NCBI RefSeq assembly: GCF_032716425.1
Contig: NZ_CP090419.1
Span: 773,501-837,500, forward strand
DNA length: 64,000 bases
Reading direction: 5' to 3'
DNA from: Pseudoalteromonas sp. N1230-9
GTDB lineage: Bacteria > Pseudomonadota > Gammaproteobacteria > Enterobacterales > Alteromonadaceae
The position numbers and the translations under genes were made by a program. The notes below the pieces were generated by a model, which saw nothing but the letters and a program-made list of their open reading frames with translations, made no database searches and was not told where the DNA came from. The stretch's first letter is position 1; every line of letters starts with the position of its first letter. Shown here one piece after another: positions 44,189 through 54,111 of this stretch.

Positions 44189-44217
44189 AAAAAACGCTGC
44201 CACTGGCAGCGTTTTTT
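44189..44217. terminator. Bidirectional intrinsic terminator
   Basis: AAAAAACGCTGCC and GGCAGCGTTTTTT pair over 13 bp around a 3-base loop, between the convergent solute-binding and M49-like genes. Both strands end in a T run. Confidence 0.93.
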
Positions 44218-44234
44218 ATTTCAAAATAACTGGT

Positions 44235-45938
44235 TTAGTCTAAACCTAATACGTCTTTACCTTGCTTGAAGGTTACATCAACAGGGATATTTGCTTGGCT
44301 TAGCTTTTCTAAATCTTTAGCAAGCTCAGCTTTAATCTCACCATGAGTTGCGATTAACTGATCAACTTTTTGGTAATCACCGTCACCTTGAATCGTTAAG
44401 ATTAAGCGCGAAAGTTTTTCCATTGCTTGACTCATTTTCTCCATGTTAACGCTGTATAAGCCGTCCGCATTTTTAGAAAACGCACCTTCTTCAGCAAAGA
44501 AGTTAAAGCGGATCATATTTGCTTTACCGTGGGCACTTGATGCACCAAAACGCACTGAGCGGAAGATACCAGCCATGAAGGTGATGTAATAATCTTCTAA
44601 TGTTCCGTCAGTGATTTCGCCTTTTTTAAGTAGCTGTTCAACCATGTAAAGCCCTAGGATATCTGCTTTACCTTCTTCAAGGGCACTGGCATGCTCTTGT
44701 AGTGATTGGCGAACTGTCCCTTTACCTGTAAGGGTGTTTTTAATGCCTAAACCATGGGCTACTTCGTGGAACATGGTGTTAGCAAAAAATGCATCAAAGG
44801 TGATGTGCTTACGTTGCTCTGGAACGATTAATTGCTCTGAAATTGGCACTAAGATTTTATCGAACTTAGCGCGCATTGCATTTTTCAGCTGTAAGCGACG
44901 TGTGCCTTTTTCTAATTGAACTTGCTCGTCATTTGGCAGGTTGATAGCAATTGTTTTACTACCCGCATTTGAGTGGCCAGCATAGTACACAACATCATAA
45001 GCATTTAGGTCTGCATCTGAGCCGGGTACTTCTTGTTTGTACTTGTCTGCAACAGGTAAGCCTTTTTGTAACTCAGGTAGAAAAGCAGCAAACTTAGCTA
45101 AGCGCTCGCTCCAAGCAAGGTCTTTAATAAGTACATAAGATTCATAGGCGGCGCGATAACCAAATAGCTGATCTTCGTAAGTTTCGATAGGACCTATAAC
45201 AACATCAATTGGGTTATTTTTCATATCCATCCACGCAAAGTCAGATGGTTGGAAATCATCACTTACTAGGGCATCGGCACGCATGCTTAAGTAGTTTGCA
45301 AATTCTTTGTCGTCAGCAAGTTTACTTGCTTCACGTAGTAAGTTCGCAGCTTTTTCAAGCTCTTGTGCATATTCTACAGAGTATGCAACGCTATAAAGTT
45401 TGCCATTTTCATCACGCTTAATTACAGAATAAAGGCCTGTTTTGTCTTCAACATTTGCGCTATTTAATTCTTCTTTAGTGATATCGCTTGGGTAAAAACC
45501 TGCGCCTAGTGGCTTTTCTTCGTAGCCAGATAAAAATACTTTATCGCCATTTAAACGATCCCAAGGGCCGTAGTTGATATCTGCAAATTTCTGAACTTTT
45601 TCATCATTAATTTTTGCTAAAAATGCGTCTTTGTTCTCACCAAATGCTTGATGCCAAAATAGTTGATCCATGATTTTTGATGCATCAATTAGCTTACCAA
45701 CCATTTGTTTTTGATTGTCACTTAAGTGGCTTAAGTCTGATGTAAGTGTAAAGTCTGTATAAATATCTAAACGACTCTTGTCAGCATTGATAAGTTGAGG
45801 ATTATTTTCTTCAGTAATTTGCTTTGTTTGTTGTGCTGTAGGCTTAGTTTGAGAAGTGGTTGCTTGCTCATTAGAGCATGCGCCAAGAAAAACAGCACCT
45901 GATAAGATAAGTGCTTGGCTAATTTTATTTAATGTCAT
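44235..45938 (-). CDS. M49-like metallopeptidase lipoprotein (dipeptidyl-peptidase 3 family)
   Basis: The 567-residue protein begins with a lipoprotein signal (LSGAVFLGACSNEQ) and then a long alpha-rich domain. The zinc site reads HEVAHGLG (His391, Glu392, His395), with EEGKAD (from Glu421) as the third ligand. The family of dipeptidyl-peptidase III has HExxGH, with an inserted residue, so the shorter HExxH here is a variant seen in related Zn-dependent hydrolases. It probably cleaves short peptides, at the membrane or in the periplasm. The frame extends to 46022, but the ATG at 45938 fits the lipoprotein signal. Confidence 0.8.
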   Translation of the reverse strand: MTLNKISQALILSGAVFLGACSNEQATTSQTKPTAQQTKQITEENNPQLINADKSRLDIYTDFTLTSDLSHLSDNQKQMVGKLIDASKIMDQLFWHQAFGENKDAFLAKINDEKVQKFADINYGPWDRLNGDKVFLSGYEEKPLGAGFYPSDITKEELNSANVEDKTGLYSVIKRDENGKLYSVAYSVEYAQELEKAANLLREASKLADDKEFANYLSMRADALVSDDFQPSDFAWMDMKNNPIDVVIGPIETYEDQLFGYRAAYESYVLIKDLAWSERLAKFAAFLPELQKGLPVADKYKQEVPGSDADLNAYDVVYYAGHSNAGSKTIAINLPNDEQVQLEKGTRRLQLKNAMRAKFDKILVPISEQLIVPEQRKHITFDAFFANTMFHEVAHGLGIKNTLTGKGTVRQSLQEHASALEEGKADILGLYMVEQLLKKGEITDGTLEDYYITFMAGIFRSVRFGASSAHGKANMIRFNFFAEEGAFSKNADGLYSVNMEKMSQAMEKLSRLILTIQGDGDYQKVDQLIATHGEIKAELAKDLEKLSQANIPVDVTFKQGKDVLGLD

Positions 45939-46206
45939 TTTTTTGCCCGTTAGAAAGAGAGAATCATTACGTTTAAAACAGAATGTCTTCGCATTAAAGC
46001 AAATCTGACATATATATGGCAAGTTTACTGCGCTAGAAGCAATATTTATTTATCAGGTAGTGACTTAAAAATAAAAAAATATAATTTCTGTGTTTTTCTT
46101 AACTTTAGCGCTAACTTAGATAATACTAAAACTATAATTAATCTAAGAATGTCAGTCATTAGTTTACGTTATTTGCAAGTGACTAATTCAAGAGGATGGC
46201 ACGTAT

Positions 46207-47049
46207 ATGTCAACAGAGAATGCTTTACTGACCATTTTGGTCGACAGAATAAATAATGACACGTTAGTGTTACCTACCTTACCGGAAGTTGCTGTCAAAG
46301 TTAGACAAGCGGCGGATGATCCGAATGTAAATTTAATGCAGATGGCGGATGTCATTGCACATGATCCTGCTTTATCGGCAAGAATGATTAAAGTGGCCAA
46401 CAGTGCATTTATGGGACGCTCAGTGAAGGTCACAAATTTACATCAAGCGGTAACACGTATTGGTTTAAGGCAAATTAAGAATATTGCTACGGCAATGGCC
46501 ATGGAACAGCTTTTTGTTTCACATAATGAGTTAATTAAAGGTTATATGGATAAAGCATGGCAAAAGACGCTTAAAGTTGCCTGCCATTCAATTACCTTAA
46601 TGGACTTCTTTTTACATATGAATAAGCACACGTCATTGAATCGAGATACCATTACACTCGCTTCGTTGGTTTATAACATTGGCGTGCTACCCATTCTTAC
46701 TGAAGCTGAAAAACACCCCGAAGTATTTGCCAATCCTAGTTTTCTTGCCCACGCCATTCAAAAGCTAGGGGGGAAGGTCGGCGGTGCTATCATGCGAGCA
46801 TGGGGCTTCACTGATGAGTTTGTTGAAGTTGCTGAAAGCTGGGCAAATCCTAATTACCGCCCTGAGCATATTTGTTACGTGGATTTTATCCGTATTGGTG
46901 CGATTCTGGAGGGAATTTTACAAGTTTCAGATAAATCGGCTGCGTTGCAAATGTATGTTGATAAAGGGGTCATTGAGTCTCTGGATATGTTCAATACTGA
47001 TGAGTACCACAATATGCTCAATGAGGTTAAGGCTGTTTTTACCGACTAA
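46207..47049 (+). CDS. HDOD-domain protein
   Basis: The 280-residue protein is a single HDOD domain (about residues 18-215): LPTLPEVAVKVRQAADD, IAHDPALSARMIKVANSAFM, AVTRIGLRQIKNIATAMAM. HDOD domains are catalytically dead relatives of HD phosphohydrolases and act as signalling or scaffold modules. No GGDEF, EAL or receiver domain is attached. AGAGGA precedes the ATG. It stands alone, with a bidirectional terminator after it. Confidence 0.88.
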   Translation: MSTENALLTILVDRINNDTLVLPTLPEVAVKVRQAADDPNVNLMQMADVIAHDPALSARMIKVANSAFMGRSVKVTNLHQAVTRIGLRQIKNIATAMAMEQLFVSHNELIKGYMDKAWQKTLKVACHSITLMDFFLHMNKHTSLNRDTITLASLVYNIGVLPILTEAEKHPEVFANPSFLAHAIQKLGGKVGGAIMRAWGFTDEFVEVAESWANPNYRPEHICYVDFIRIGAILEGILQVSDKSAALQMYVDKGVIESLDMFNTDEYHNMLNEVKAVFTD

Positions 47050-47094
47050 AGCCACATAGGGTATAATTTTTATTTACTCAGTATGAAGTAATTG

Positions 47095-47122
47095 AAAAGT
47101 GCGATATTTATCGCACTTTTTT
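47095..47122. terminator. Bidirectional intrinsic terminator
   Basis: AAAAGTGCGAT and ATCGCACTTTT form an 11-bp stem with a 4-base loop and a T run on the plus strand. It lies between the convergent HDOD and rdgC genes. Confidence 0.88.
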
Positions 47123-47135
47123 GTGTCACGCTCGG

Positions 47136-48044
47136 TTATAAATCGTCAGCGTCACCAAGCCCTTGTGTTAGCTCTTCTAACATTTGCTTGATCTCTTCTG
47201 ATGCGAGGATAAAGTCTGCATCGAGCTTGACTGCCATATCTTCTTTAGGAATGTCAGCGTTTTCTTCTTTTAATGTTTCTGAGTAGTTCATGCGTTTGAT
47301 AGAACCATCATTTTGCAGCATAAACTTAACGCGCTCTTGCCAATCTAGCGCCAGCTTAGTTACACGCTTACCATTTTCTAGATGCGACTTAACTTCATCA
47401 CATGAAAGGTCATGACCTTTAAGTTTTACCTGAGCACCGCTGTCATCAGCTTCTTCAAGCTCGGCATCATTGCCGATAGCAAACCCGTCAGGTGCACTAA
47501 ACTTAGTTAGCCAATCTGTTAAAAATACATCAAGGTCGTAATTTGCAAATGCAGGAACAACAGGCAGTGTGCCAAGTGATTTACGAAGTAGGGCTAGTAG
47601 CTCTTCTGCTTTGTTAAAGCTTGCGCTGTTTACGATTACCCAGCCATTTTTTTGATCGATAAAGGCAAACTGTAGGCTCGATTTTTTAAATGCTTGAGGA
47701 AGCAGCGTATGTAGGATATTTTCTTTTAATTCGTCTTTTTCTTTTTTCTTAACAGGACGATTTTCTTCGGCTTCAATTTGTTCTACTTTTTCAATTACAA
47801 GTTCGTTGATTACGGCCGCCGGTAGTACTTTTTCTTCACGCTTAGCGCACACTAAAATACTGTCTTGAGAGAAGTGAGAAAGTGTTTGGCCATGTTTGCC
47901 AAATGCTTTTGTCCAACCAAACGTTGATAGCTCTTGGCCTGTACATGAACGAAATAGGTCTTGCTCTAGGGCTTTGTCGAAATCTTCTTGGTTATATGAG
48001 ACGTCTTGTTTAAAGCGGTAACAGATAAGGTTACTAAACCACAT
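47136..48044 (-). CDS. rdgC: Recombination-associated protein RdgC
   Basis: The 302-residue protein matches RdgC along its length: MWFSNLICYRFK at the N-terminus, LVCAKREEKVLPAAVINE, and LLALLRKSLGTLPVVPAF. RdgC forms a ring-shaped dimer around duplex DNA and limits RecA activity. The frame extends upstream to 48077, but the ATG at 48044 aligns with the start of E. coli RdgC and has AAAGGA ahead of it. It is a single-gene unit. Confidence 0.95.
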   Translation of the reverse strand: MWFSNLICYRFKQDVSYNQEDFDKALEQDLFRSCTGQELSTFGWTKAFGKHGQTLSHFSQDSILVCAKREEKVLPAAVINELVIEKVEQIEAEENRPVKKKEKDELKENILHTLLPQAFKKSSLQFAFIDQKNGWVIVNSASFNKAEELLALLRKSLGTLPVVPAFANYDLDVFLTDWLTKFSAPDGFAIGNDAELEEADDSGAQVKLKGHDLSCDEVKSHLENGKRVTKLALDWQERVKFMLQNDGSIKRMNYSETLKEENADIPKEDMAVKLDADFILASEEIKQMLEELTQGLGDADDL

Positions 48045-48086
48045 AATTAGGCTAATCCTTTCAATAAATTTGCCCAATCATAACAA

Positions 48087-48124
48087 TAAAAAAGTGATGC
48101 CGAAATGAATGATTTCGGCATCAC
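48087..48124 (-). terminator. Intrinsic terminator of the histidine kinase gene
   Basis: GTGATGCCGAAAT and ATTTCGGCATCAC pair over 13 bp around a 5-base loop, followed on the minus strand by a run of T residues. It lies 10 bases after the kinase stop. Confidence 0.92.
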
Positions 48125-48134
48125 GGCGTTTTGC

Positions 48135-49898
48135 TTACGAGTTGAACATTGAAAGCGGTTTCGGCATGTTTTTTGGAAAGCTTATGTGATAGTGCAAGCC
48201 TTTACCAGGTTCACTATTGACTTCAATATCACCACTAAGCGTTTGTTTCACTAGGTTAAAGGTGATATGTGTCCCTAGGCCACTGCCGCCTTGGTCGCGT
48301 TTGGTGGTAAAGAATGGGTCAAAAAGTTTTTCTAACTGCTCTTTGGTAACGCCATTACCGTTATCTTTAAAGTCGATAATCACTTCATCTTCTTCGTCTT
48401 TGATAATGATATCAATAAGGCCATTTTCGATGCCCTCGAAGCCGTGGATCAGCGAGTTCATAATAAGGTTGGTGAAAATTTGACTAATAGCGCCAGCCGG
48501 TAAGTTAAGGGTTAAATCTTCAGGACAATCAAGATTAATATGATGCGATGTTTTCTTTAATTTAGGATGTAGTGAGCGAATAACTTCCCCTAAATATTCT
48601 TTAAAGTTAATGGTTCGCACCGCTTCGCTAGCTTGGTCTACTGCAATTTGTTTAAAACTTGCAACCAACTCTGAAGCGCGGTCAAGGTTACTGGTGAGTA
48701 AGCTTGTGCTTTGTTTGGCATCATTAATAAATTCTTCAAGCGCTTTTGGCGACAAGGTTTTGTCTTTGTAAGCGGCTTCTATTTGATCCAACCGCTCTTG
48801 TAAAAATGAGGTTGCAGTTACACCAATACCAATCGGTGTGTTTACATCGTGCGTAATACCCGCGACTAAGCCACCTAATGCGGCCATTTTCTCTGAGCCG
48901 ACAAGGCGCTCTTGTGCCATGTTTAGCTCATCAAGGTAACGTTGTAATTCTGTTTGCTTGGTAATTAATTCTTGTTCGGTTTGTTTACGTAAATCGATTT
49001 CTTCTGTGAGGGTTAGTTTTTGTTTTTCTAACTCATATTTTTGCTGTTGCAAGTCCATCATAGCTTGGCTTAGGTTGGATGTTTTGCGTGCAACTTCTTG
49101 CTCTAATTGCAGGTTTTGTTGGTCAAGTTTTTCGTTGCTGATGAGCAGTTCTTTTTGTGTATGTTCGAGCTCTTCTCTGTACAACACCACTTTATCTATT
49201 AAGCGGTTGAATGACTCTTCCATCACTTTTAGTTCGTTATGCTCACTAGTTTCGATTTCGATGTGACGACCTTCTAAGTCATTGAGCTCTAGGTCTTCAA
49301 TTTGTTCGGTGAGTTGTGCAAGTGGCTCGGTAAGTTGTTTTCTAAAGGCGATTAAAAATAAAATGATCAAAAACGTGGTTTTGATCATCGCATTACCAAT
49401 CAAGAAATAAATTGAAATCATAATACGGCTAAAGACAACTTCGCGGCTTGAAAATAAGGTGACATCACCGACTTGGGTTGCTCTGCCTGAAAACTCAAAA
49501 ATAAGTGGGAAAGTATAACCAAATAAGCCCGAAGGGGTGTCCTCGATAATGGCTTCTTCTTGCACTAGTTGTTGACTGTATAATTCGTGTATATCTAGAG
49601 AGCGCCCAAGTTGGGATAAAATTTCACCGCTATCATCACGAACAATAATACCTTCAATCATTGGAATGGCGAGTAATCCCTCGGCCGTGGTAATTGTTTG
49701 TTTGGTGTTTAACTCCCAAATGGCGCGGGTTAAGCTTCGACTAAATGTTTTTTGCAAGGTGGTTAATTCGTCACGGATATAGTCTTTAGTATTAACGTAT
49801 TCAGCAATGACCTGCCCACACGTAACTACAAACGTTAATAAAAAGTAGACCGAGAGTACGCTGGTTAATAATTTTTTTGACAGGCTTTTTTGTAGCAT
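48135..49898 (-). CDS. Membrane sensor histidine kinase with long coiled coil
   Basis: The ~587-residue protein has an N-terminal helix (about 10-30), a periplasmic domain (about 31-155), a second helix (about 160-185), a HAMP-like segment, a long coiled coil (about 225-345), a HisKA-like domain with ITHDVNTPIGIGV (phospho-acceptor His) and a C-terminal HATPase with IDFKDNGNGVTKEQ and GGSGLGTHITFNLV. The HDVNTPIGI H-box is the type found in kinases of the phosphate/diguanylate-linked 4-type class. The likely partner is the divergent 124-residue receiver at 50136. The frame opens at 49925; ATG 49898 is preferred because the membrane anchor follows. Confidence 0.9.
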   Translation of the reverse strand: MLQKSLSKKLLTSVLSVYFLLTFVVTCGQVIAEYVNTKDYIRDELTTLQKTFSRSLTRAIWELNTKQTITTAEGLLAIPMIEGIIVRDDSGEILSQLGRSLDIHELYSQQLVQEEAIIEDTPSGLFGYTFPLIFEFSGRATQVGDVTLFSSREVVFSRIMISIYFLIGNAMIKTTFLIILFLIAFRKQLTEPLAQLTEQIEDLELNDLEGRHIEIETSEHNELKVMEESFNRLIDKVVLYREELEHTQKELLISNEKLDQQNLQLEQEVARKTSNLSQAMMDLQQQKYELEKQKLTLTEEIDLRKQTEQELITKQTELQRYLDELNMAQERLVGSEKMAALGGLVAGITHDVNTPIGIGVTATSFLQERLDQIEAAYKDKTLSPKALEEFINDAKQSTSLLTSNLDRASELVASFKQIAVDQASEAVRTINFKEYLGEVIRSLHPKLKKTSHHINLDCPEDLTLNLPAGAISQIFTNLIMNSLIHGFEGIENGLIDIIIKDEEDEVIIDFKDNGNGVTKEQLEKLFDPFFTTKRDQGGSGLGTHITFNLVKQTLSGDIEVNSEPGKGLHYHISFPKNMPKPLSMFNS

Positions 49899-50135
49899 GG
49901 AATATCCATAGCTCCTTGGTGACAATTGTAATACATTCAGCTAGTTCTAAAGTTAGCTAATAAATGATTAAAAATAAATAAATATATCCTTTTTTGAAGA
50001 AACATTTATAAATTGTTACTAAATATTGAAAAAACTTAGCCTTACTGCACTTTAAAAAGTGTGTTATAAATTTACTTCATCTTTAACTTTAGCCTTTTTT
50101 AATGTTGTATTTGCTACAGCAAAGATTTTTATCTC

Positions 50136-50510
50136 ATGAATAGTTCTAATTTCACAGTACTTGTCTGCGATGACTCAAATGTTGCTAGGAAACAAGTTGT
50201 TAGGTGCCTAGGTGATTGCATCAGTGCTGATATCCATCAAGCCAAGAATGGTAAAGAAGCACTCACTTTTTTACGAGAGCAGAGCTTTGATTTGCTGTGC
50301 TTGGATTTAACTATGCCAGAAGTCGATGGCGTAACTGTACTCGAAACCATTAAAGCTGAAAAAATAGAGTGTTTTGTCTTAGTTATTTCGGCTGATATTC
50401 AAGTTGAAATGAAACAACGAGTTGCAAAACTAGGTGCTATCGACTTTATCGACAAGCCGATAGATATTGCCCGCTTAAAAGCGACCTTGCATAAATTTGG
50501 TATTCATTAG
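50136..50510 (+). CDS. Single-domain response regulator
   Basis: The 124-residue protein is a receiver domain only: VCDDSNVARKQVV, acceptor Asp in LLCLDLTMPEVDG, and Lys in DFIDKPIDIA. There is no output domain. It faces away from the kinase gene at 48135-49898 and is its most likely partner. The unit is followed by the thr leader region. Confidence 0.88.
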   Translation: MNSSNFTVLVCDDSNVARKQVVRCLGDCISADIHQAKNGKEALTFLREQSFDLLCLDLTMPEVDGVTVLETIKAEKIECFVLVISADIQVEMKQRVAKLGAIDFIDKPIDIARLKATLHKFGIH

Positions 50511-50591
50511 TGTTTCTTATAATCTAAATGCATAATTTATCTTCAAGTAAAGGGTTGACAGCCTAGCTAGTAATAGGGCAGTCTAAAGGCT

Positions 50592-50651
50592 ATGAAAACA
50601 TTTAATCAAGCAACGACCATTATTATTACAACCATCATCCTTACGGGATAG
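50592..50651 (+). CDS. thrL: thr operon leader peptide
   Basis: The 19-residue peptide MKTFNQATTIIITTIILTG has six Thr and five Ile residues, 11 of 19. It is preceded by AAAGG and followed by an attenuator hairpin (50677-50712) and then thrA. Stalling at Thr or Ile codons when either charged tRNA is scarce should open the terminator, as in the E. coli thr operon. Confidence 0.92.
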   Translation: MKTFNQATTIIITTIILTG

Positions 50652-50676
50652 TGGCATAGGTCGGTGCAACAAATAT

Positions 50677-50712
50677 AAAGGCCTGTGTTCACTAGAACAC
50701 AGGCCTTTTTTT
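50677..50712 (+). terminator. thr attenuator
   Basis: AAAGGCCTGTGTTC, ACTA and GAACACAGGCCTTT form a 14-bp stem followed by T residues, 25 bases after the leader-peptide stop and 28 before thrA. It ends transcription unless ribosomes stall in the leader peptide. Confidence 0.92.
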
Positions 50713-50739
50713 CGTTTATGGGATGAGGAAACATAAATA

Positions 50740-53157
50740 ATGCGAGTATTAAAATTTGGCGGGTCGTCCTTGGCTGACTACGCGTGTTTACAACAGGTAG
50801 CTCAGTTAGTCAAAGAAGAATTACGTGATGAAATGTTGTTAGTGCTATCAGCACCAGGTGGTATGACAGATTCTCTGGTAGCGTTAGCAAGTGCAGCAGA
50901 GCATGGGCAAGATTTTAGTGAGTTATGGCAAGCACTGGTTGTGCGTTGTGAACAATTAAAAGCAGCTGTCGAAGCTGATTTTGGTCAGGTAGCAAATTGG
51001 CCAGACTTGAATGAGCTTAAGAATAAGCTAGATGGTGTTGCACTTTTAAAATGCTGCCCAGACCAAGTACGTGCTTATGTAATCAGTTTTGGTGAGCGCG
51101 TTAGTGTTGCCTTGATGGAATGTATGCTTAAAGAAAGTAATGCTCGCTACCTCGAAGCGACGGCGTGTATAGCTTCTGTAGGTGGTTACATTGATGCTGA
51201 AGCTGACTTAGCAGCAAGTAAAGTACGTTTTCAAGAAGCATTGAAAGCGGCGCCAAGTACTATTTATATCATGCCAGGTTTCACAGCATCTAATGAGCTA
51301 GGGGAGCTTACAACACTTGGTCGTAATGGTTCCGATTACTCAGCTGCGATTGCAGCAGCGTGTTTAGAAGCTGATGTATGCCAGATTTGGACTGATGTAG
51401 ACGGTGTGTACAATGCTGACCCGCGCTATATCAAAAAAGCCTCTAAGGTTGATTCGCTTTCATATAAAGAAGCAATGGAGCTTTCTTATTTTGGTGCGAA
51501 AGTGTTGCACCCAAAAACGATTTTACCTTGTGCTAAAGCAGGTGTGCCGTGCGAGATAAAAAATACTCATAACCCACGTGCAGAAGGTTCAGTGATCAGT
51601 AACGACAGCGTGTCGAGCGATCCAGTTAAAGCGTTATCAAGTTTACAAAACCTCGCTATGTTAACGGTGTCAGGCCCAGGTATGAAAGGTAAAGTGGGCA
51701 TGGCGTCAAAAGTATTTAATGCATTGGCACATGACAATGTTTCAATTGTTTTAATCACTCAATCTTCATGTGAATTTAGCATCAGTTTCTGTGTGCATGA
51801 GAGTGACCTATCACTTGCTCTTGAAGCATTACAAACAGCCTTCGAATTAGAATCACAAGCTGGTTTAATTGAGCCAGTACAAGTACAGCGTAATCTCGCT
51901 ATTGTCACTTTAGTGGGTGACAACATGCGTGCTCATAAAGGTTTAGCTGCTAAGTTCTTTGCTTCACTAGCTCAAGCACAAGTTAACATTGTTGCTATTG
52001 CACAAGACTCAACTGAAAGCGCCATTTCAGCGGTTATCGATGGTGAGCTGTGCAACGATGCTGTAAAAGTGTGCCATGAAAACTTCTTTACGCATATTCC
52101 TTCAATCGATGTGTTTTTACTAGGCTGTGGCTTAGTTGGTCAAGAGCTTATTCAGCAGTTAGAGCGCCAACAAGCATGGCTTGAAAAACGTAATATTAAG
52201 CTGAACCTATACGGTGTTGCTAACTCAAAACAGCTTTACCTAGATAGCGAAGGCATTACTTTTGATGGCTGGCAACACAAGCTAGCCAGCTCAGAGCAAG
52301 CATTTGATTTAAACCTAGTAGAGCAATTTGTTAAACAAAATCACTTAATCAACCCTGTGATCGTAGATTGTAGCTCTGCCGATAAACTTGCTGCGCAATA
52401 TGTTGATTTCTTAAATGCAGGCTTCCATGTCGTTGCGGCGAATAAAAAAGCCAATACTAGCTCGTATGCTTACTACCAAGATTTAGTTGCTGCGACACAA
52501 AAGAATAATCGTAAATTTTTATACGAAACAAACGTAGGTGCAGGCTTACCGGTTCTTGATAACCTGAAATCGCTATTTGGTGCGGGTGATGAACTTATTA
52601 AATTCAGCGGTATCTTATCGGGTTCATTATCGTATATGTTTGGTGCGCTACAAGATGGTTTATCACTAAGCGAAGCAACATTAAAAGCGAAAGAAAGTGG
52701 ATTTACAGAGCCAGATCCGCGTGATGATTTATCGGGTACCGATGTTGCCCGAAAACTACTGATCATTGCCCGTGAATCAGGTCTTGAGTTAGAACTAAGC
52801 GATATTGAAGTAGAATCTGTTTTACCAAAAGGGTTTGCAGAAGATGATTCTGTAGCGGACTTTATGGCAAAACTACCATCACTTGATGCGCAGTTTAACG
52901 ACCGCATTCAAAGTGCAGCAAGTGAAGGTAAAGTACTTCGTTATGTGGGCACTATTGAAAACGGTCAATGTAAAGTCGGCATTGAAGCCGTAGATAGTAG
53001 CCATGCTTTATACGATATCCGTGACGGTGAAAATGCACTGGCAATCTTAAGTCAATATTATCAACCACGCCCGTTTGTGATTCGTGGTTATGGCGCAGGT
53101 GCTGAAGTAACGGCCGCAGGCGTATTTGCTGATATCTTAAAAACGTTAACGCGCTAG
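50740..53157 (+). CDS. thrA: Bifunctional aspartokinase I / homoserine dehydrogenase I
   Basis: The 805-residue fusion has an aspartokinase domain (about 1-285; [28 protein letters not shown]), two ACT regulatory domains (about 300-450) and a homoserine dehydrogenase domain (about 455-805; [38 protein letters not shown]). It performs the first and third steps from aspartate to threonine and should be feedback-inhibited by threonine through the ACT domains. It is the first structural gene of thrABC, downstream of the attenuator. Confidence 0.96.
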   Translation: MRVLKFGGSSLADYACLQQVAQLVKEELRDEMLLVLSAPGGMTDSLVALASAAEHGQDFSELWQALVVRCEQLKAAVEADFGQVANWPDLNELKNKLDGVALLKCCPDQVRAYVISFGERVSVALMECMLKESNARYLEATACIASVGGYIDAEADLAASKVRFQEALKAAPSTIYIMPGFTASNELGELTTLGRNGSDYSAAIAAACLEADVCQIWTDVDGVYNADPRYIKKASKVDSLSYKEAMELSYFGAKVLHPKTILPCAKAGVPCEIKNTHNPRAEGSVISNDSVSSDPVKALSSLQNLAMLTVSGPGMKGKVGMASKVFNALAHDNVSIVLITQSSCEFSISFCVHESDLSLALEALQTAFELESQAGLIEPVQVQRNLAIVTLVGDNMRAHKGLAAKFFASLAQAQVNIVAIAQDSTESAISAVIDGELCNDAVKVCHENFFTHIPSIDVFLLGCGLVGQELIQQLERQQAWLEKRNIKLNLYGVANSKQLYLDSEGITFDGWQHKLASSEQAFDLNLVEQFVKQNHLINPVIVDCSSADKLAAQYVDFLNAGFHVVAANKKANTSSYAYYQDLVAATQKNNRKFLYETNVGAGLPVLDNLKSLFGAGDELIKFSGILSGSLSYMFGALQDGLSLSEATLKAKESGFTEPDPRDDLSGTDVARKLLIIARESGLELELSDIEVESVLPKGFAEDDSVADFMAKLPSLDAQFNDRIQSAASEGKVLRYVGTIENGQCKVGIEAVDSSHALYDIRDGENALAILSQYYQPRPFVIRGYGAGAEVTAAGVFADILKTLTR

Positions 53158-53166
53158 GAGCAGGTC

Positions 53167-54093
53167 ATGATCCGTGTATATGCACCCGCTTCAATCGGGA
53201 ATTTTGCTGTCGGCTTTGATGCGCTAGGTGCTGCGCTGGCACCTATCGATGGCACCTTATTAGGTGATGTTGTCGAGGTGAGTGCCGCTGAGCAAGATAC
53301 CTTTGTATGTTCAGGCGACTATGCTCATAAACTGCCTGCTAATGCTGAAGAAAACTTGGCTTATCAATGTTTAATTCATTTTAAAGAACACGTTGCGCCG
53401 ACTATGCCAGCGGTAAAACTTGAGCTTAAAAAGAACTTACCAATTGGTTCTGGTTTAGGTTCAAGTGCGTGTTCTGTGGTGGCTGCGTTTGCAGCCCTTG
53501 ATAAATTTGCTGAAACAAATTTATCTCAAGAGCAACTTATCGAGTTGATGGCTGATTTTGAAGCCAGTGTTAGTGGCGGCCGTCATTACGATAACATCAC
53601 GCCATGTTATTTAGGTGGTTTGCAATTAACTGGTGAACTTATTCCGAACAAGTCAATTTCGTTACCTGTTGATAATCAATGGTATTACGTAGCGGCTTTT
53701 CCAGGTTTTTCACTGAATACCGCAAAAGCGCGATCAGTACTGCCAAAGCAATTATCAATGCACGATAGTGTTGAGTTTGCACAGCGACTTTCTGCGTTTA
53801 GTAGCTTATTGCTAACTGGTCGCTTTGATGCAGCGCTATCCATAATGAGTGATGAAATAGCCGAGCCACATCGTGCTCCACTCATACAAGGCTTTGCAGA
53901 AGCTAAAAGTGCCTTACCAGAGCTTGGCGCAGAGATTGTCAGTATTTCGGGGGCGGGTCCAACATTATTTACCGTGTGTAAGAGCCTTGCAGCTGCTAAG
54001 CAGTGTGCAGCGTGGCTGAATGATAATTACATCAATGAGCAGGGCTTTTGCCACATCTGTCAACTAGATCAGCTTGGCACACGACAGCTTTAG
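53167..54093 (+). CDS. thrB: Homoserine kinase
   Basis: The 308-residue GHMP kinase has VYAPASIGNFAVGFDALG at the N-terminus, the ATP-binding LPIGSGLGSSACSVVAA (about 95-111) and a C-terminal SISGAGPTLFTVC. It phosphorylates homoserine to O-phosphohomoserine. AGGAG precedes the ATG, 9 bases after thrA. Confidence 0.96.
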   Translation: MIRVYAPASIGNFAVGFDALGAALAPIDGTLLGDVVEVSAAEQDTFVCSGDYAHKLPANAEENLAYQCLIHFKEHVAPTMPAVKLELKKNLPIGSGLGSSACSVVAAFAALDKFAETNLSQEQLIELMADFEASVSGGRHYDNITPCYLGGLQLTGELIPNKSISLPVDNQWYYVAAFPGFSLNTAKARSVLPKQLSMHDSVEFAQRLSAFSSLLLTGRFDAALSIMSDEIAEPHRAPLIQGFAEAKSALPELGAEIVSISGAGPTLFTVCKSLAAAKQCAAWLNDNYINEQGFCHICQLDQLGTRQL

Positions 54094-54111
54094 AGAATTT
54101 AAGGAATAAAC

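Noticed and set aside
50555..50583. TTGACA as -35 of the thr promoter
   Set aside because: The hexamer at 50555-50560 is perfect, but no acceptable -10 occurs at 16-18 bases, so I could not support a promoter call.
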